A stretch of 64,000 nt of DNA from Orcinus orca (GCF_937001465.1 NC_064562.1:27630872-27694871); one strand, 5' to 3'. Shown: positions 34,630 through 46,804, counted from the stretch's first letter. Notes: generated by a model not told the origin, from the letters alone. Translations and numbers: made by a program.

Positions 34630-36105
34630 ACCATGCCTTGAATGGGCAACCTCCAGAAGCCGGGGCAAGGGGGCATATGGTGGCCAAGTTCGCTATTAAT
34701 GATTTCCCAGAAGCCTTCATGCTTCCTTGATGGAAGATTTCCGGATCCTGTAAAGGTGTTTTTGAAGCCTCCACACCCACCCCCGGCTCCTTGACCTAGG
34801 TGTAAGTCATTCATTTCTCTGGGAAGGAGTATGTTTGTCTTCAATGTTTCTTTTTTTTTTTCTCATTATGCACTGAACCTTATGAGGTTTGGGATGGGGA
34901 TTATGAAAAAAATGGGCTCTAATCTAAAATCCTTTATAAGAGAATTTGCCAGTTTTCTTTTCTTTTATTTCTTCATACCTCCATCCCTCACTTAGTGCCT
35001 AGTTGTTTATAAATATCCATTAAGAAAACCATAGGCCTAAAGACAGAGCTACTGCCCCTGAACCTATTTTGACAGAGGTATAGTAAACCCGCTTAATTAT
35101 GTACATATTATTACATTATCTATCAACCACACCATCAGAAGAGCATAGAGGCCAATAAATTACCTCAGTTATTTATCTGAAAATCTATATATTTTGTCAT
35201 TTTTTTTCTGGAGTAGATTATGTTAGTGTAACACAATAAAGAAAAACATTAGTACAGCCGGAAAATTGCAAGTGAGTGCAACGATAATTCCACTAGAAGG
35301 AATAAATAACAGAAAACTGCATTTTGTCCTGAATTTTCTGGTAGGTTAGATCAGCCTCCTTTGGATTCAAGTACTGAGTGTATCTGTGAACCTTGCTATC
35401 AGGGGTCTGTAAGATATTGCACCCCAGTCTAAATCTCACATTAAAAGAAAAGCATTCCAACCACCATGATTTTTTAACCCCACTTCTTATCACTACTCTA
35501 AATTCACTTCCCCTCCTGAGACCTTCTGGGAACTCAGATGAATGCAAGATAATGAAAGACATTAGGCATTTTATTCTCTCCTCCAATTTTCCAAGGTTCT
35601 TTCAACCTTAGCTTGTGTGTGAAGATAGCTCTACTTTTATCAGATTAAGTAAAAAATAAAACCAAGAGTTTAGGAACTGGACCCAGATGGGGTTGGTTCA
35701 AATACCTCAAAGTCTTTTTAGAGAAGACCCATCTCCCCCCTTTACCTCCTCTTCCAAGAATAATCTTGTTTTCATCATTTGTTAAACAGTTTATTCTTAC
35801 ACTCCACACCTTAAAAGAGTTCATCACGTACACACGGAGAAAGAGAAGGGAGAAAGATATAATAGGATCAATCTAAGGACATATTGAGGTCATATAACAG
35901 CACAAATATTCTCAAGTGCTCTGTGTAATGTGCAGTGGGGATTTTGGGCAGTTTTATTGTGTGGTAGGATCCTCATCTCCGTTGTTTTTTACAGGATTCC
36001 TTCAGGCTAAAGTAATAAAGCGAGTAATTAGAATGCTAAAGACAGATGTAAATAACAGGAATGAGACAGCGGTGACAGATGAGCGGCTGGGTCAGGAAAG
36101 AGCCC
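34630..36105. other. Intergenic sequence
   Basis: No gene is seen. An AT-rich block at 35040-35280 with TAATTATGTACATATTATTAC is another possible enhancer. Confidence 0.45.
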
Positions 36106-36109
36106 AGTT

Positions 36110-36660
36110 GGTGTAAATGACACCGCTTCCTCGCTCCCGATCCCCTCCCCCACCCCATTCCCTTTTTCTCTTTCGGCCTCGCTGTCCTCCCAGCCGTGGC
36201 CTTAGGCGACCGACCGGGGACACACCGGTCAAATTGCACTCGGGAGGCGCAGCGCGGCTGCTGGGTTACGGCCGCGCGGGGGGCGTCTCGCGCCTCGGGA
36301 GCCACAGGCTCACCCACCGATCGGCCGCGAGGCGGGCGCCAGTCGGGTACCAGGGCCTTCCCGGGGTCCCTCCCTGGCCGCCAGGACTGGCAGGTCGCGC
36401 AGCCCGCGCCTCCCTGCAGCGCCCCCGCCTGCGCCCAGCCGGGGACCTCGGGCGCGGTGGCTGAGCGCCGCAGCCGCTTCGTTCCTCCCACCGGGCCCGC
36501 TGCCCTCGAGCCTTTGTCCCCTTTTCTCCCAAACCTGAGCGAAGAGGCCCGGGAGGTGCCTTCACCGCCCACTTTGGCGGAGGAAGCCAGGCCCGCCCAG
36601 GCGTCTAGCTGGCCATAGGGCTGCGGCCCGATACCCTGGAAGCGGCCCAACTGCGCGCCG
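36110..36660. promoter_or_regulatory. Second downstream CpG island without a recognisable gene
   Basis: About 550 bp of dense CpG about 16 kb 3' of the POU4F2 start. Long frames on both strands (36036-36650 minus, 36196-36618 plus) are GC artefacts with no known protein resemblance. The block is preceded by AT-rich sequence and ends abruptly. Confidence 0.65.
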
Positions 36661-36664
36661 GGGT

Positions 36665-37326
36665 CTCCAAGGCCCTTTTCCTCCGGTGACTCCCACCCTG
36701 GAAGTGCATTATAGGGCTTCCTTGGATTCCCAAGGCCACCCCTGGCAGAAGCCAGCCCTTCCTGATGTAAATGTTCAAATTACTCCACGAAGAACCGGAG
36801 AAAAGCAACTCACCTTGCCTTTTGATTAAGAGGATGTAGCAGCAGTTTGCCTTTCCCACCCCTGACCTGTCAACAGCGAGACGCGTAGGAGAGCAAATAC
36901 AGTAATTAGTAAGTGAATGCATTTCATTCCTTCGCAATAATTTAAATAGACCGAAGCAGCCTGGTCCCAGCTTGTTATATGGAAGTTTAAAAATGTAAAT
37001 CCTACTTAACCACTATCTTTGGCGTTAAAGAAGGAAGAATAATCAGATCTCATCCAAATCTCATTAACAGGTCGTTTAGTCACTGAAACCTCACAGATAA
37101 CTTTCGGGATCTGCTTTACAGAAAGACCTCTTATTCATTCTTAGAGGAGGCTTAGCCCTAAAATTAGGGCCTATGCGGGTATGAAGATTCATTTTAAGGA
37201 AAATGACAATTCTAGGGACACTGCTGCCCTTTGGAGTGGCATTGGTTAAGAGTAGACATAAGTGAGCATTCATCCTCACCTTCCTGTTTAGCTTTAGAGC
37301 GTTAAATGCCATCAGTATTCTTCAGA

Positions 37327-37360
<34 letters not shown>

Positions 37361-38730
37361 CAAACAAACAAAAAACTCCTGAGTCAGCCAAATTAGCCAG
37401 GAGGCAGCTCCAATCTCCCTTGGTAATGTTGGTACTGGGGTAGGTTAGCAGGTGCGTATGAAACACAGTGACATATATGTCAGCTGTCCCCTGTTCCTTC
37501 CCAGATTGTTAACATTAGTTATGCCTATCAGCAGACTAAGGTGACCATTCTTCCAGATTTTTAAAGGAAGCTTGTAAATGGTCGGGCAAAATGAGAAATG
37601 TATATTTATTAATTTGGGTTTTAATTTTTAATACCTGATCAATAAATATATTTTCATCATTTGTATCAATAAATGCAATGGATGCATTTCTGAACCTGAT
37701 TCCTGCCTGATTCAAACTGATTATTATTTTGTTTTGAGTTAACATTTTATTTTTAAACTACTATCTCTTCCTTAAAAAAGAAAACACCGAGGAATGTCTG
37801 CGAACTATTGATGAAGCTGGTGATGATGAGCGCTATCCCTCTTAGGCTCTTAGGTCAAATCTAGAGGGCAAATTTTTGGAGGCTTTTGTTAAGTCTATAC
37901 TTGATGAAAGTGAGTATTTCAGTTAGGCATGACTAAAGAATGAGAGCTCCTTCCCAGATGAAAAGTTTATCAACATTGGTGGGTATTGATGAGGGATCAC
38001 CATAAATTTGTGGAAAATTGGTAGCCTGCTTTGCATGATATATATTTTTCTTTCTTTAGTAACTGGAAGTCTGATCAATTTTTTAAAGTCTGACCTTGGA
38101 AAACTGAATTGGGTCGAAAACTAATGCTCATGAAGAAACATATGGGACTAATGGATAAATTCCCTCTGTTTATGTGTAGCCTCAGGACCTAAAACCTAGG
38201 TCTGATCTGAAATCTTGATCTAGTCCTCTGATAGCAACCTTCACTTATGCTCCCAGCTTCATATATTCCGACTAAGAATCAGGCTGGTGCTAGAAGGTGG
38301 TAGGTTATCATGTAAATATGTGATGTAACCACATTCTGGGTGTGGATTTCTTATTGCTAAGGTAGCTATGCAACTGGAAATGAGGAGAAGCAGAAGGAAT
38401 GGTGGGAAAGAGCTAGAGGTCATGGGGGCTTGGATCACTTTTGTAAGAGGTGAGAATTACTTTTGGGTTTCCTTTTATTTCATGAAGGACCTTTACTGTG
38501 TGCAGAAATATTTTCTGTTATAGAAATTTCCAGTGTTAGGTTGTGACTCATTAGTGGGTAATGAACTTAATTTAGTGGAATTTGACCAGCATAAAGAAAA
38601 ATTTAAGAGAATGAAATAGCATAGAAACAATCAATTGGATCTCATTTTGTGAGATCAAGCTTTGTTTCATGAAACTTGTTTTACTTTTATTTATATCTGT
38701 ATGTTTATACTGTGCCATAGTGTAAAATGT
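36665..38730. other. Intergenic sequence
   Basis: No gene is recognised. It contains the (CA)n microsatellite listed separately. Confidence 0.5.
37329..37360. repeat. (CA)n microsatellite
   Basis: About 16 CA units uninterrupted, likely polymorphic. Confidence 0.95.
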
Positions 38731-38734
38731 GTAT

Positions 38735-38821
38735 TTTTCAATTTTTTTATTTTTAAAAACTTTGATTGAAGTATAGTCGATTTACAGTGTTAATTTCTAC
38801 TGAACAGCAAAGTGACTCAGT
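38735..38821 (-). mobile_element. L1 3'-UTR fragment, antisense
   Basis: The phrases TTGATTGAAGTATAGTCGAT and CAGCAAAGTGACTCAGTG are the antisense of the cetartiodactyl L1 3' end, as also seen at 46244. Confidence 0.8.
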
Positions 38822-38839
38822 GAAATGTATTTCTTATTG

Positions 38840-39110
38840 TGTGTTTTAGTCAAAAACATTTGACAACCATTGTTGTAGGGTCTACATCCTGTCCTGCCTT
38901 CTCTGAGAACTCTTTCTGGGTTACACCAGCCCCTAATGATTCATCAGTCCCTTTGCCTTTTATCACTTATTTGTGCCACATATTTGATGCCTTTCTAATG
39001 CTTTCTTGTATTAAACTTCTCATGTGTACCTGTCTGTTCTGTGTAATTGAATTTAAACTTCTTCAGAGTTGTGAATGTTAGGCTTCTTGGTATATTTAAT
39101 TCTTGGTCTC
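38840..39110 (+). repeat. L2-type LINE 3' fragment
   Basis: The arrangement TGCCTTCTCTGAGAACTCTT ... CTTATTTGTGCCAC ... AATTTAAACTTCTTCAGAG resembles the ancient L2 3' end. It is strongly diverged. Confidence 0.5.
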
Positions 39111-39180
39111 TAAGGTAACACTGTACACATGATGACTAATCAGCAAACAAGTCAGATCTCAGCTCATATGTCATTTTTCA

Positions 39181-39191
39181 GGGATGCATTT
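39181..39191. repeat. Target-site duplication of the PRIM1 retrocopy (3' side)
   Basis: GGGATGCATTT is repeated exactly at 40580-40590, with the poly-T tract starting two bases inside it. Confidence 0.9.
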
Positions 39192-40579
39192 GTCTTTTCT
39201 TTTCTTTTTTTTTAGTTCTGCTATATTTGTTAATGGCTCTTGAAGTATTTGATTCTTGGTTAAAGGTAGAAGATATCCACATTGGTATAAAGGGAGTAGT
39301 TATTTTCAGAAGTCTTTTTATAAATCACCCTTCTTGAGAAGTTCTCCTTTTCGAGATTTATCCAGGTTTTCAAGAAACTGCTCAAAAACTTCTACAAAAG
39401 GAGCTAGACTGGTCTTCTTAAAATCTCTGGTTCTATGTTTGATATCAGTTTCAGCCCCATTCTCTTTTTCTTCTTCATTAGTGGAATTAGCATCCAATTC
39501 ATGGCAAATGGAACTTACGATTGGGACAGTAAATGGATCAAACTGATCCACTTTCTGTAAATCAATAGACACAGAAATGCAACCTGTTTTAGGATGAACA
39601 CTAAAAGGGCTCTTCAGTAAAGGATTGATTCCTTTGCTAACATTGATATCCAGTTGTGGAAAACAGTACTGGAGCATGATCTCCCACTCAAGCCAGGGTC
39701 ATTTTTGCTGTTATTCTGATACCTGCTGGCTGCTTTCTTCAAATGCCCCCAATGCTGAAGTGAATTGTGATGCTTTTGGAAGCTTTGTTGAAGTTCATCA
39801 TGCATTGTTTCAGGAACAAGGGTTAAAATCTTATCCCAGCTTTCTTTATTCTCAAGAATATGTTAATCAACCAAAGCATATTCTTCAAAGTATTTTTCAT
39901 TATGTTTATAGATTTTCTGACAAAAGGGTGAATTTTTGTTACTTAGATGAACTTTCTTTTTAACGTCCTGACCACCCTTTACAAGATTCAAATATTCAAA
40001 TATCCCAGAACGTACTGCAGAGGACAGTTTTCTAACTGATTCATCACAGACACAAAAATGAACATCTCTCCTTCCAGAATATACCCAGAGATGATGTTTA
40101 AATCCAAAGTCCTCCTTCAATGCTTGGTTGATGATGTGTGTGGCCATCGTCATGAGGGTCCAGCACTTAGAACACATGTCTGCACAACTACAATGTCTCC
40201 TCACATCGTCATAGTCTGTCATGTCAATGTCAAACACCAGTTCTTTTTCCTGAGCCCGGAAAGCTCCCAGATGCACTGTACCGTGTTGATTTGGTCTGTG
40301 GGACTATACTAAGCCTATATCAATCTTGTATGGATTCATTTTCTGCATCTCCTTTTCCAGATCACTCTGGTTGTTGAAGGATTGGTAATGAATGTAAATA
40401 TCACCTTTCAATGTGAATGAAAACTCATGATGTTGAAAGTAATTCTTTACCACCCTGCCATAGTTGAGCCAGTGATAGTACTGGGCTTAGGGAAAGAGCT
40501 TCTGGTAATAAAGTTTAAGCAGCTCAGGCAGCTGGGTGAGGTAAAATGCCTTCATGGAGCACGGAACTCAACTCAGGGA
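39192..40579 (-). pseudogene. PRIM1: PRIM1 processed pseudogene (DNA primase small subunit retrocopy)
   Basis: The minus strand reads as an intronless copy of the primase p49 catalytic subunit, which makes RNA primers in the Pol alpha-primase complex. The region equivalent to the CDS runs from ATG 40555-40553 to TGA 39308-39306. Recognisable stretches include the catalytic segment EKELVFDIDMTDYDD, then FGFKHHLWVYSGRRD, RKLSSAVRSG and KSRKGELLKK. In-frame stops fall at codon 23 (40487-40489), codon 84 (40304-40306) and codon 231 (39863-39865). A net 10-bp deletion near 39700 shifts the frame, and a stop replaces a Gln codon at 39318-39320, just before the original end. A poly(A) remnant (poly-T on plus, 39193-39213) and flanking 11-bp repeats GGGATGCATTT (39181-39191, 40580-40590) mark L1-mediated retrotransposition. 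The copy retains about 24 nt of 5' UTR. It is not functional. Confidence 0.97.
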
Positions 40580-40590
40580 GGGATGCATTT
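40580..40590. repeat. Target-site duplication of the PRIM1 retrocopy (5' side)
   Basis: This is the second exact copy of GGGATGCATTT. It defines the 5' end of the inserted cDNA at 40579. Confidence 0.9.
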
Positions 40591-40661
40591 CTTAAACCTG
40601 TTCCCTGCCTCTGCTCTAAGCTAGATCATGTCCCTATTACTGGCTCTCATAGCACTTTATT

Positions 40662-40747
40662 TATTTATTTTTCATTTTATTTATTTATTTAACATCTTTA
40701 TTGGAGTATAATTGCTTTACAATGGTGTGTAAGTTTCTGCTTTATTC
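40662..40747 (-). mobile_element. L1 3'-UTR fragment, antisense
   Basis: ATCTTTATTGGAGTATAATTG and TTACAATGGTGTGTAAGTTTC match the L1 3'-end antisense. It starts at a T-rich tract (the A tail) just beyond the PRIM1 retrocopy. Confidence 0.8.
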
Positions 40748-40869
40748 TCCTGGCACTTTGTAATGTCTTCGTAACAAGTACTGGAGTTTGAATATAAGTA
40801 TTTGAGTGACTAGGTAAACTGTTTCCTCCATGAAAGAGTCAACTTCCTCAAAGTGGACAAGGTCTGTCG

Positions 40870-40947
40870 AGCTCACTTGTACCGAGCACAGTACTTGGCA
40901 CATGATGGGCACTCAATAAATATTTGTTGACTGACTGATTGATTGAC
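40870..40947 (+). repeat. MIR/L2-type 3' fragment
   Basis: GTACTTGGCACATGATGGGC followed by ACTCAATAAATATTTGTTGA is the usual 3' end of an old MIR or L2 copy. Confidence 0.65.
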
Positions 40948-40949
40948 GG

Positions 40950-41565
40950 GCTAAATGACTTAAAGAATGACCAGTAGTTCTGGCAGAGGCAGCAGGCCCA
41001 TTCTTACTTGTTATCAGAAAGGTGTTTTGCTAATAAATGTGGGATGAGAAAGAAAGACTCAGATCGAATGATCTGAGGAAGTTAGAGCTTTGTATGGGGA
41101 CATTATTGTTTTTCTTCAATTGTGCTATCAGCACCTTATTTTTGGTTTGCCTGTACCTGGTTATGGAAGTGGATCTGTGAAGAAACAGCTATGTGAATGA
41201 CACCTCCGGATCTTTGGATAACTGCTACGGAGAAAATGGATTCTACTGTATGAGGTCCAGTTTGTGACATACATAAGAAATCCCTCTTAGAACTTGTAAG
41301 CTGTTTCTCCTTCTTGATAGACTGACAGTCTTCTTTTTATTACGTAAATAAGAGCTGCTACCCCTCTGATTTCCCTCTTTGCCTTGGATCACAATGCAGA
41401 CCTAAGATTTGGGTTAAAATGCAATAGGTGTTTTTCAATATGTGTATTTTGGGAATATGTGTTTATCTTCTCTTTCTCCAGCCTTTTATAGCTTGCTTTT
41501 TTTCACGGTTTGTCTTTTATTTATTTATTCATTTGGGATTATGTGCTTCTGGTTTAATTATACCT
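40950..41565. other. Unassigned intergenic sequence
   Basis: Nothing recognised. Confidence 0.5.
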
Positions 41566-41569
41566 ATGT

Positions 41570-41800
41570 TAGAATACTATAGAGGAAATGGTATCAGCCT
41601 TGGTGTTGGAACGACCTGGGTTCAAATTCTGAACAAATTTGGATGGTAATACTTCCTAGTCATGTGATCCTGGAAGAAACACCCCTCTGTGTCTTAGTCT
41701 TCTCATGTGTAAAATGAGACCAACACTATTTTCTTCATTGTTTTAATTATTATCTGGGTTATTAGCACAGCGTTCAGCACATTTTAGGTACTCAGAAAAC
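41570..41800 (+). repeat. MIR SINE, sense
   Basis: It contains GACCTGGGTTCAAATTCTG (B box), GTCATGTGATCCTGG, TAAAATGAGACCA and CAGCGTTCAGCACATTTTAGG in the MIR order. Confidence 0.82.
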
Positions 41801-43080
41801 ATTAGTTCTCTTTCTTTCCATTGATGGTGTATAACTTCAAATCCTTTTTGGAGGGAGGTAAATAGGATCCGTGATAACCAGAGGGTTTGGTATGTTAATG
41901 TTACATTTTCTATTTTTTTGAGAAGTTGGGAAAATAATCTTGTTTCTCTCAATTGCTTTATCTACAAAATGAAGAAAATAGTAATCGTTATATACTACCT
42001 CAGGGAATTATTTGTTAATACTATTGATGTATACAGTATTTGAAGATGCTTATCTATTGTCTCAAGGATAATCTTGAAAAGGATAAAAGAGATAATTTGA
42101 TATGCTGAGAAAGTCATTTCTAGCTTCAATAATCAGGTTTTTGTATTAATCACATAAAATGTATTTTTTTAAAACTAGTATTTTAGGTGGAAATTCATCT
42201 TATGTTTCTTGAGAAAATTGAAGATGAAATAATTCACATTCTATGCTATCCTAAATGGTTATAGTGTAGAACCAGGTATCGGAAAAAAGCCAAATGTCTG
42301 GTATCTAGGAGGTCGATAACCAGGGAATGAGACACTCGTATCTGATGTTCCAGATAGGCAGGAGTTCAACGTGTAGAGAATGAAGGTAGTTCAAAATATG
42401 ATTCCATTAACAGATGCATAGAAAGGAAATGAACAGAGTATTTTTCTCTAGTTTCCTTTACACTTCTTGGGCTTTATATATGAACCTGTAGTTATAGGTG
42501 TATTATGGAAGTACTTGTCATTTAGGGAATTCTGCTATTAAATTTATGGTTTGAGTGAGATATGAGATCTTGTTTTCCCCCTTATATGATTTTTTAAACC
42601 AAGATTCCTGGAATTACTATATTAATGAGTAAATTGAACATTGAAATCATTACTTTAACAAACTTTGAGTTTCAGGTATTTTGAAAGATGCTGGGGATAA
42701 AAGACATATTTTATCTTTGAAAAGTTCATGGATCTGTGGGGAGAGAGACACCTGAAGAAGACGATGAGCAAATGGTGAGAGCCGTGGAGTCAAGTCCCAC
42801 GTGCTCTGGCAGGAGGGAAGCTGGAGCAGCAATTTACATTTTATCAGATAGCGGTTTCTACCAACCCACTCTTCCCTTCACCCCTGCAGCACACACCCTG
42901 AAGTGACACAGGTAGGGTGAAGAATTTCCTTTCTTTGGAGCCTATTTTAGCTTATGTGAAACTATAATTATTTGCTAAGGTCAAGTGGAGAAATGAGATA
43001 ACTGTCATGCAGGTTCAAGGAAAGATTCTGTTTTGCCATTGAACTTTGTATGCCTTTGCCATTTCAACTAACATATTTTT
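41800..43080. other. Unassigned intergenic sequence
   Basis: No gene or repeat recognised. Confidence 0.5.
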
Positions 43081-43083
43081 TTT

Positions 43084-43434
43084 AAAAAAATAATTAACGG
43101 ATTAATTTTATTTTGGCTGTGTTGGGTCTTCTTTGCTGCGCGTGCTCTCTCTAGTTGCAGCGAGCGGGGGCTACTCTTGGTTGCAGTGCGCGGGCTTCTC
43201 ACTACGGTGGCTTCTCTTGTCGTGGAGCATGGGCTCTAGGCGTGCGGCCTTCAGTAGTTGTGGCGCAGGGGCTCAGTAGTTGTGGCTCGTGGGCTCTAGA
43301 GCACAGGCTCAGTAGTTGTGGTGCATGGGCTTAGTTGCTCCATGGCATGTGGGATCTTCCCGGACCAGGGCTTGAACCTGTGTCCCCTGCATTGGTAGGT
43401 GGATTCTTAACCACTGCGCCACCAGGGAAGTCCT
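43084..43434 (-). mobile_element. CHR-1-like tRNA-derived SINE (long form)
   Basis: On minus it begins GGACTTCCCTGGTGGCGCAG with B box GGTTCAAGCCC and ends in A/T-rich sequence. The flanks share TAACAT followed by a T run, a weak target duplication. It is the first SINE after a gap of nearly 38 kb. Confidence 0.9.
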
Positions 43435-43439
43435 TAACA

Positions 43440-45515
43440 TGCTTTTTGATACATATATTTGCTCACAAATTTTAGGTTTATCCACATTTACTGTAAACGT
43501 TCTTGGCTCAGCGAAAACAATACTCCATCCCCTATCCCTTTAATGAGAATCGATCATTTCTTTTGGTTTCTAGAAAGCAGAATATTAGAACTAGAAAAGA
43601 TTTTCCTTTCTTTATTTTACAAAAATGTTAAAATGGTTTTATTTTTAGAATCAACACAGGTTTGAGAAGTTTAATACGTCGCCAACTGGGCAAAGTTTCT
43701 CTTTTACTTTCTTTGTGGAGCTGTATGATTGTATTTTCTGTGCTACTGCTTCAAAGATGGTTTCACCTTTATTATTTGCAAAACATGTCAGTTCAATATC
43801 TGGGGAAAATGTTTTGGGGCGAGAAACAGCCACTGCATGCTTTAACGATCGTGGATGTGAAGAGTGGTGGTTTTGCGTGATGAGAACCTCATACTGCTAA
43901 TAAACTTAAGAAAATGATAACATGTCAGTAAGCGTCAGTTATCTATTAAAAATCTACTTTTTATTTGCTTTTAACATATAGTAATCTGGCCACTATGTAA
44001 TAATCTGAGCCTCACATTTCCCAGCAGCTGGGGAGCTGGCTTTGGCAGCTTTGGCTTCCCTTCAGGACTTGGCTGGGAGCCAGGCCACAAGAAAAGGCCA
44101 TGTGGGTGAGGAAAATTAGTTAAGCTTTTAATTAACTCACCCTTTGCTATTGCCGGGATGGGTAGAGACTCAAACCTTCAGTTATCCTTCAAATGCTCAA
44201 TAAGCCCACTTATTGAAGTAAGCGATAATGCTGTTTACTGAGCTGTAAGTATGAGAGTACAGAGGTAGAGCAAGGCTTTAAAAAGATACTCAGCAAACCT
44301 GCAAGAATTTGTATAGAGATGAGAGATCTGAGGTTCCTCAAGGTGCTGGGAGCTCTGCTCCAGTCCATTGGAGCCACCCTTCTGGGCATGGAAAGCAGAG
44401 GTGGTGCTTATCAAAGTAATACGACATTTGAACATGTTCTATATGTTCAATGTTTTTTTGCATATTCATATGCAGCTAACCTGGGTATTTCCAGACATTC
44501 AGTTTATTTACACCCATGGACTACAGCCCTTGTAGGGTCCTTAGTCTGGGCATGTTATCCATACAAAGCTCCTTTTAAATACCCCAATTCTTATAGGTTA
44601 CAGTTTTGAGTGGTCATATACTCAAGTGACCACTGTCTCTGAAGTCAACTTTTACAGTTTTAATAATAAGAAATGTTTATTGTGCTCACATAATAGGAAG
44701 TCCTGAGAAAGGGCACTCTGAAGTTGGTTCACCCAGTGTGAAAGCAAAATTTTATCCCTTGAAGGAAAAGCAGGAAGAACCCTACTGCTTAGTGCAATGT
44801 CAAGCATGATCTACAGAGCAGAATTGGTCATTTGCATCTCAGACTCCTTAATGCACGCAGCCCAGCCCACAGTGTAGGTGGCTGGCGGCTAAGTCAGCTG
44901 CCTGTGACTTTTGTATTGTATTGGGAGGTTGGGGAGGAAGGTGAAGAGTGTGTATAATAAAGATAATTTGATCTGTGTTTATTGTCTGGGAGATTTAGTA
45001 GACATTATGTGTGATATAAAGGATGATAAAAGTTGCCTTCCTTGATTGTATTTTTCAAATTCAAATGACAGTTTTAACTGAGCTTTTGGTTTCCAAAGGC
45101 TGTTCCCATTACCTAAAGCTAAACAATTTATTTCTCTCCTTCCTTCACTTCTTACTTGCTTCCTCTCCCTCCCCATACATCCTATTCCTCTTATTCAATC
45201 TCTCCCTTAAACCTCTCTTCCGTTTTTTCCTTAGGATAGATTTTATCTGAAATCCATTTTACATTACAATGGTTATTTAAATTTTAATTATATAGCTAAA
45301 TTTTAATAGCTAAAAATTTTCTGTGAAAATGTTAAATGAAAGTGATTCTTTTTGTTTTTAATACTAGCATTTTGATTTTAGAGCTGAGCTTAAAGTCTTA
45401 GTATATATAAGAAGCACATTGGTAAACTGAAAAGTTTCAAATTCATCCTGTGAGAAGGACTCAAGGGGAAGAGAACCAGCAAGCACTAACAAAAGAGTTT
45501 GGATTTATTGTGCCA

Positions 45516-45530
<15 letters not shown>
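43440..45530. other. Unassigned intergenic sequence
   Basis: No gene or RNA recognised; short frames lack any known domain. Confidence 0.5.
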
Positions 45531-45537
<7 letters not shown>

Positions 45538-45552
<15 letters not shown>

Positions 45553-45747
45553 CCCCGGTACACGGGCCTCTCACTGTTGTGGCCTCTCCCGCTGCGGAGC
45601 ACAGGCTCTGGACGCGCAGGCTCAGCAGCCGTGGCTCACGGGCCCAGCCGCTCCGTGGCATGTGGGATCTTCCCAGACCGGGGCACGAACCCGTGTCCAC
45701 TGCATCGGCAGGCAGATTCTCAACCACTGCGCCACCAGGGAAGCCCC
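45538..45747 (-). mobile_element. CHR-2-like SINE (short form)
   Basis: On minus it opens GGGCTTCCCTGGTGGCGCAG, has B box GGTTCGTGCCC and ends GTACCGGGGAAAA. It is flanked by TGTGCCATATAT / TGTGCCCTATAT, a target duplication with one difference. Confidence 0.93.
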
Positions 45748-45834
45748 TGTGCCCTATATTTTTGAAGCACAGTAGCTAAATCTTTGTAAAAGACTTCCAC
45801 ATAATAATAAAATGTTATAGTCAAAAGAAGTTTG

Positions 45835-45950
45835 AGAGATGATTTAGTCCAAACTTCTTATATTATAGGAACAAAGAGGTGAAGCGACTTATCCAAGGTC
45901 ACATAGCGAATTAGCAATAGCTTGTGCTGGAATTCGGGTAGAAGGTGCTT
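45835..45950 (-). repeat. MIR SINE fragment, antisense
   Basis: AAAGAGGTGAAGCGACTTATC followed by CAAGGTCACATAGCGAATTAG is the MIR antisense core. Confidence 0.75.
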
Positions 45951-46243
45951 TTATTATGTGTCTTTTCGTCCGATAATGACCTCATAAGAAATTAGGATAA
46001 CGTAAAAGCAAAATAAATAATTACCAATGTCAATCTCTGTACTTGCACCTTCATTACAATTATTTTCAAAGCAGTTTTTCATTTTTCTGTGAGGCTGAAC
46101 TCCAAGAGACCATGACAAGAAACTAGTCTATTCTGTCTCCGTAGCATAACTAGGAAGGGGTGGCTGTTGTGTGTGCCTCTGTCTCTGAAGCTGTCTCTTC
46201 CCTATTGCCCTGACTTGCCTTGTTGACCTCTTGACTAGAAGAT

Positions 46244-46789
46244 AATTCCTTTCTTTTTTAAATTTCATTTTTAATTGGAGTATAGTTGCTTTATAATGTT
46301 GTGTTACTTTCTACAGTTTAGCAAAGTGAATCATCTATACATATACATATATCCCCTTTTTTTGGATTTCCTTCCCATTTAGGTCACCACAGAACATTGA
46401 GTAGAGTTCCCTGTGGTATACAGCCGGTTCTCATTAGTTGTCTATTTTACACATAGTAGTGTATATATGTCAATCCCAATCTCCCTGTTCATCCCACCCA
46501 CCTCTTCCCTGCTTGGTATCCATACGTTTGTTCTCTACATCTGTGTCTCTATTTCTGCTTTGCAAATAAGTTTATCTGTACCATTTTTCTAGATTCCACA
46601 TATATGCGTTAATATACGATATTTGTTTTTCTCTTTCTGACTTACTTCACTCTGTATGGCAGTCTCTAGGTCCATCCACGTCTCTCTACAAATGACCCAA
46701 TTTTGTTCCTTTTTATGGCTGAGTAATATTCCATTGTATATATATGTATCACATCTTTATCCTAATTTTTTAAATCTAATTTTATTTTT
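46244..46789 (-). mobile_element. L1 3' end, antisense
   Basis: Characteristic L1 3'-UTR text in antisense: TTAATTGGAGTATAGTTGC, CCCTGTGGTATACAGC, GGCTGAGTAATATTCCATTG and TATATGTATCACATC. It lacks ORF2 coding sequence. Confidence 0.9.
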
Positions 46790-46804
46790 TAGAAGTTAAT
46801 TCTT

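Noticed and set aside
36036..36650. 204-codon minus-strand frame in the downstream CpG island
   Set aside because: Arg/Gly/Pro-rich composition expected of CpG sequence, with competing frames on the other strand.
37329..37360. Possible CRISPR-like or tandem array
   Set aside because: Simple (CA)n dinucleotide repeat; no spacers.
39863..40276. 137-codon minus-strand frame as a real gene
   Set aside because: It is a stop-free segment of the PRIM1 retrocopy lying between two in-frame stops.
45461..45779. Open frames with 'TGLSLLWPLPLRSTGSGRAG'-type sequence, recurring at several sites
   Set aside because: These are translations of CHR-2-like SINEs, repeated at 46789, 52264, 57720 and 63037; not protein genes.
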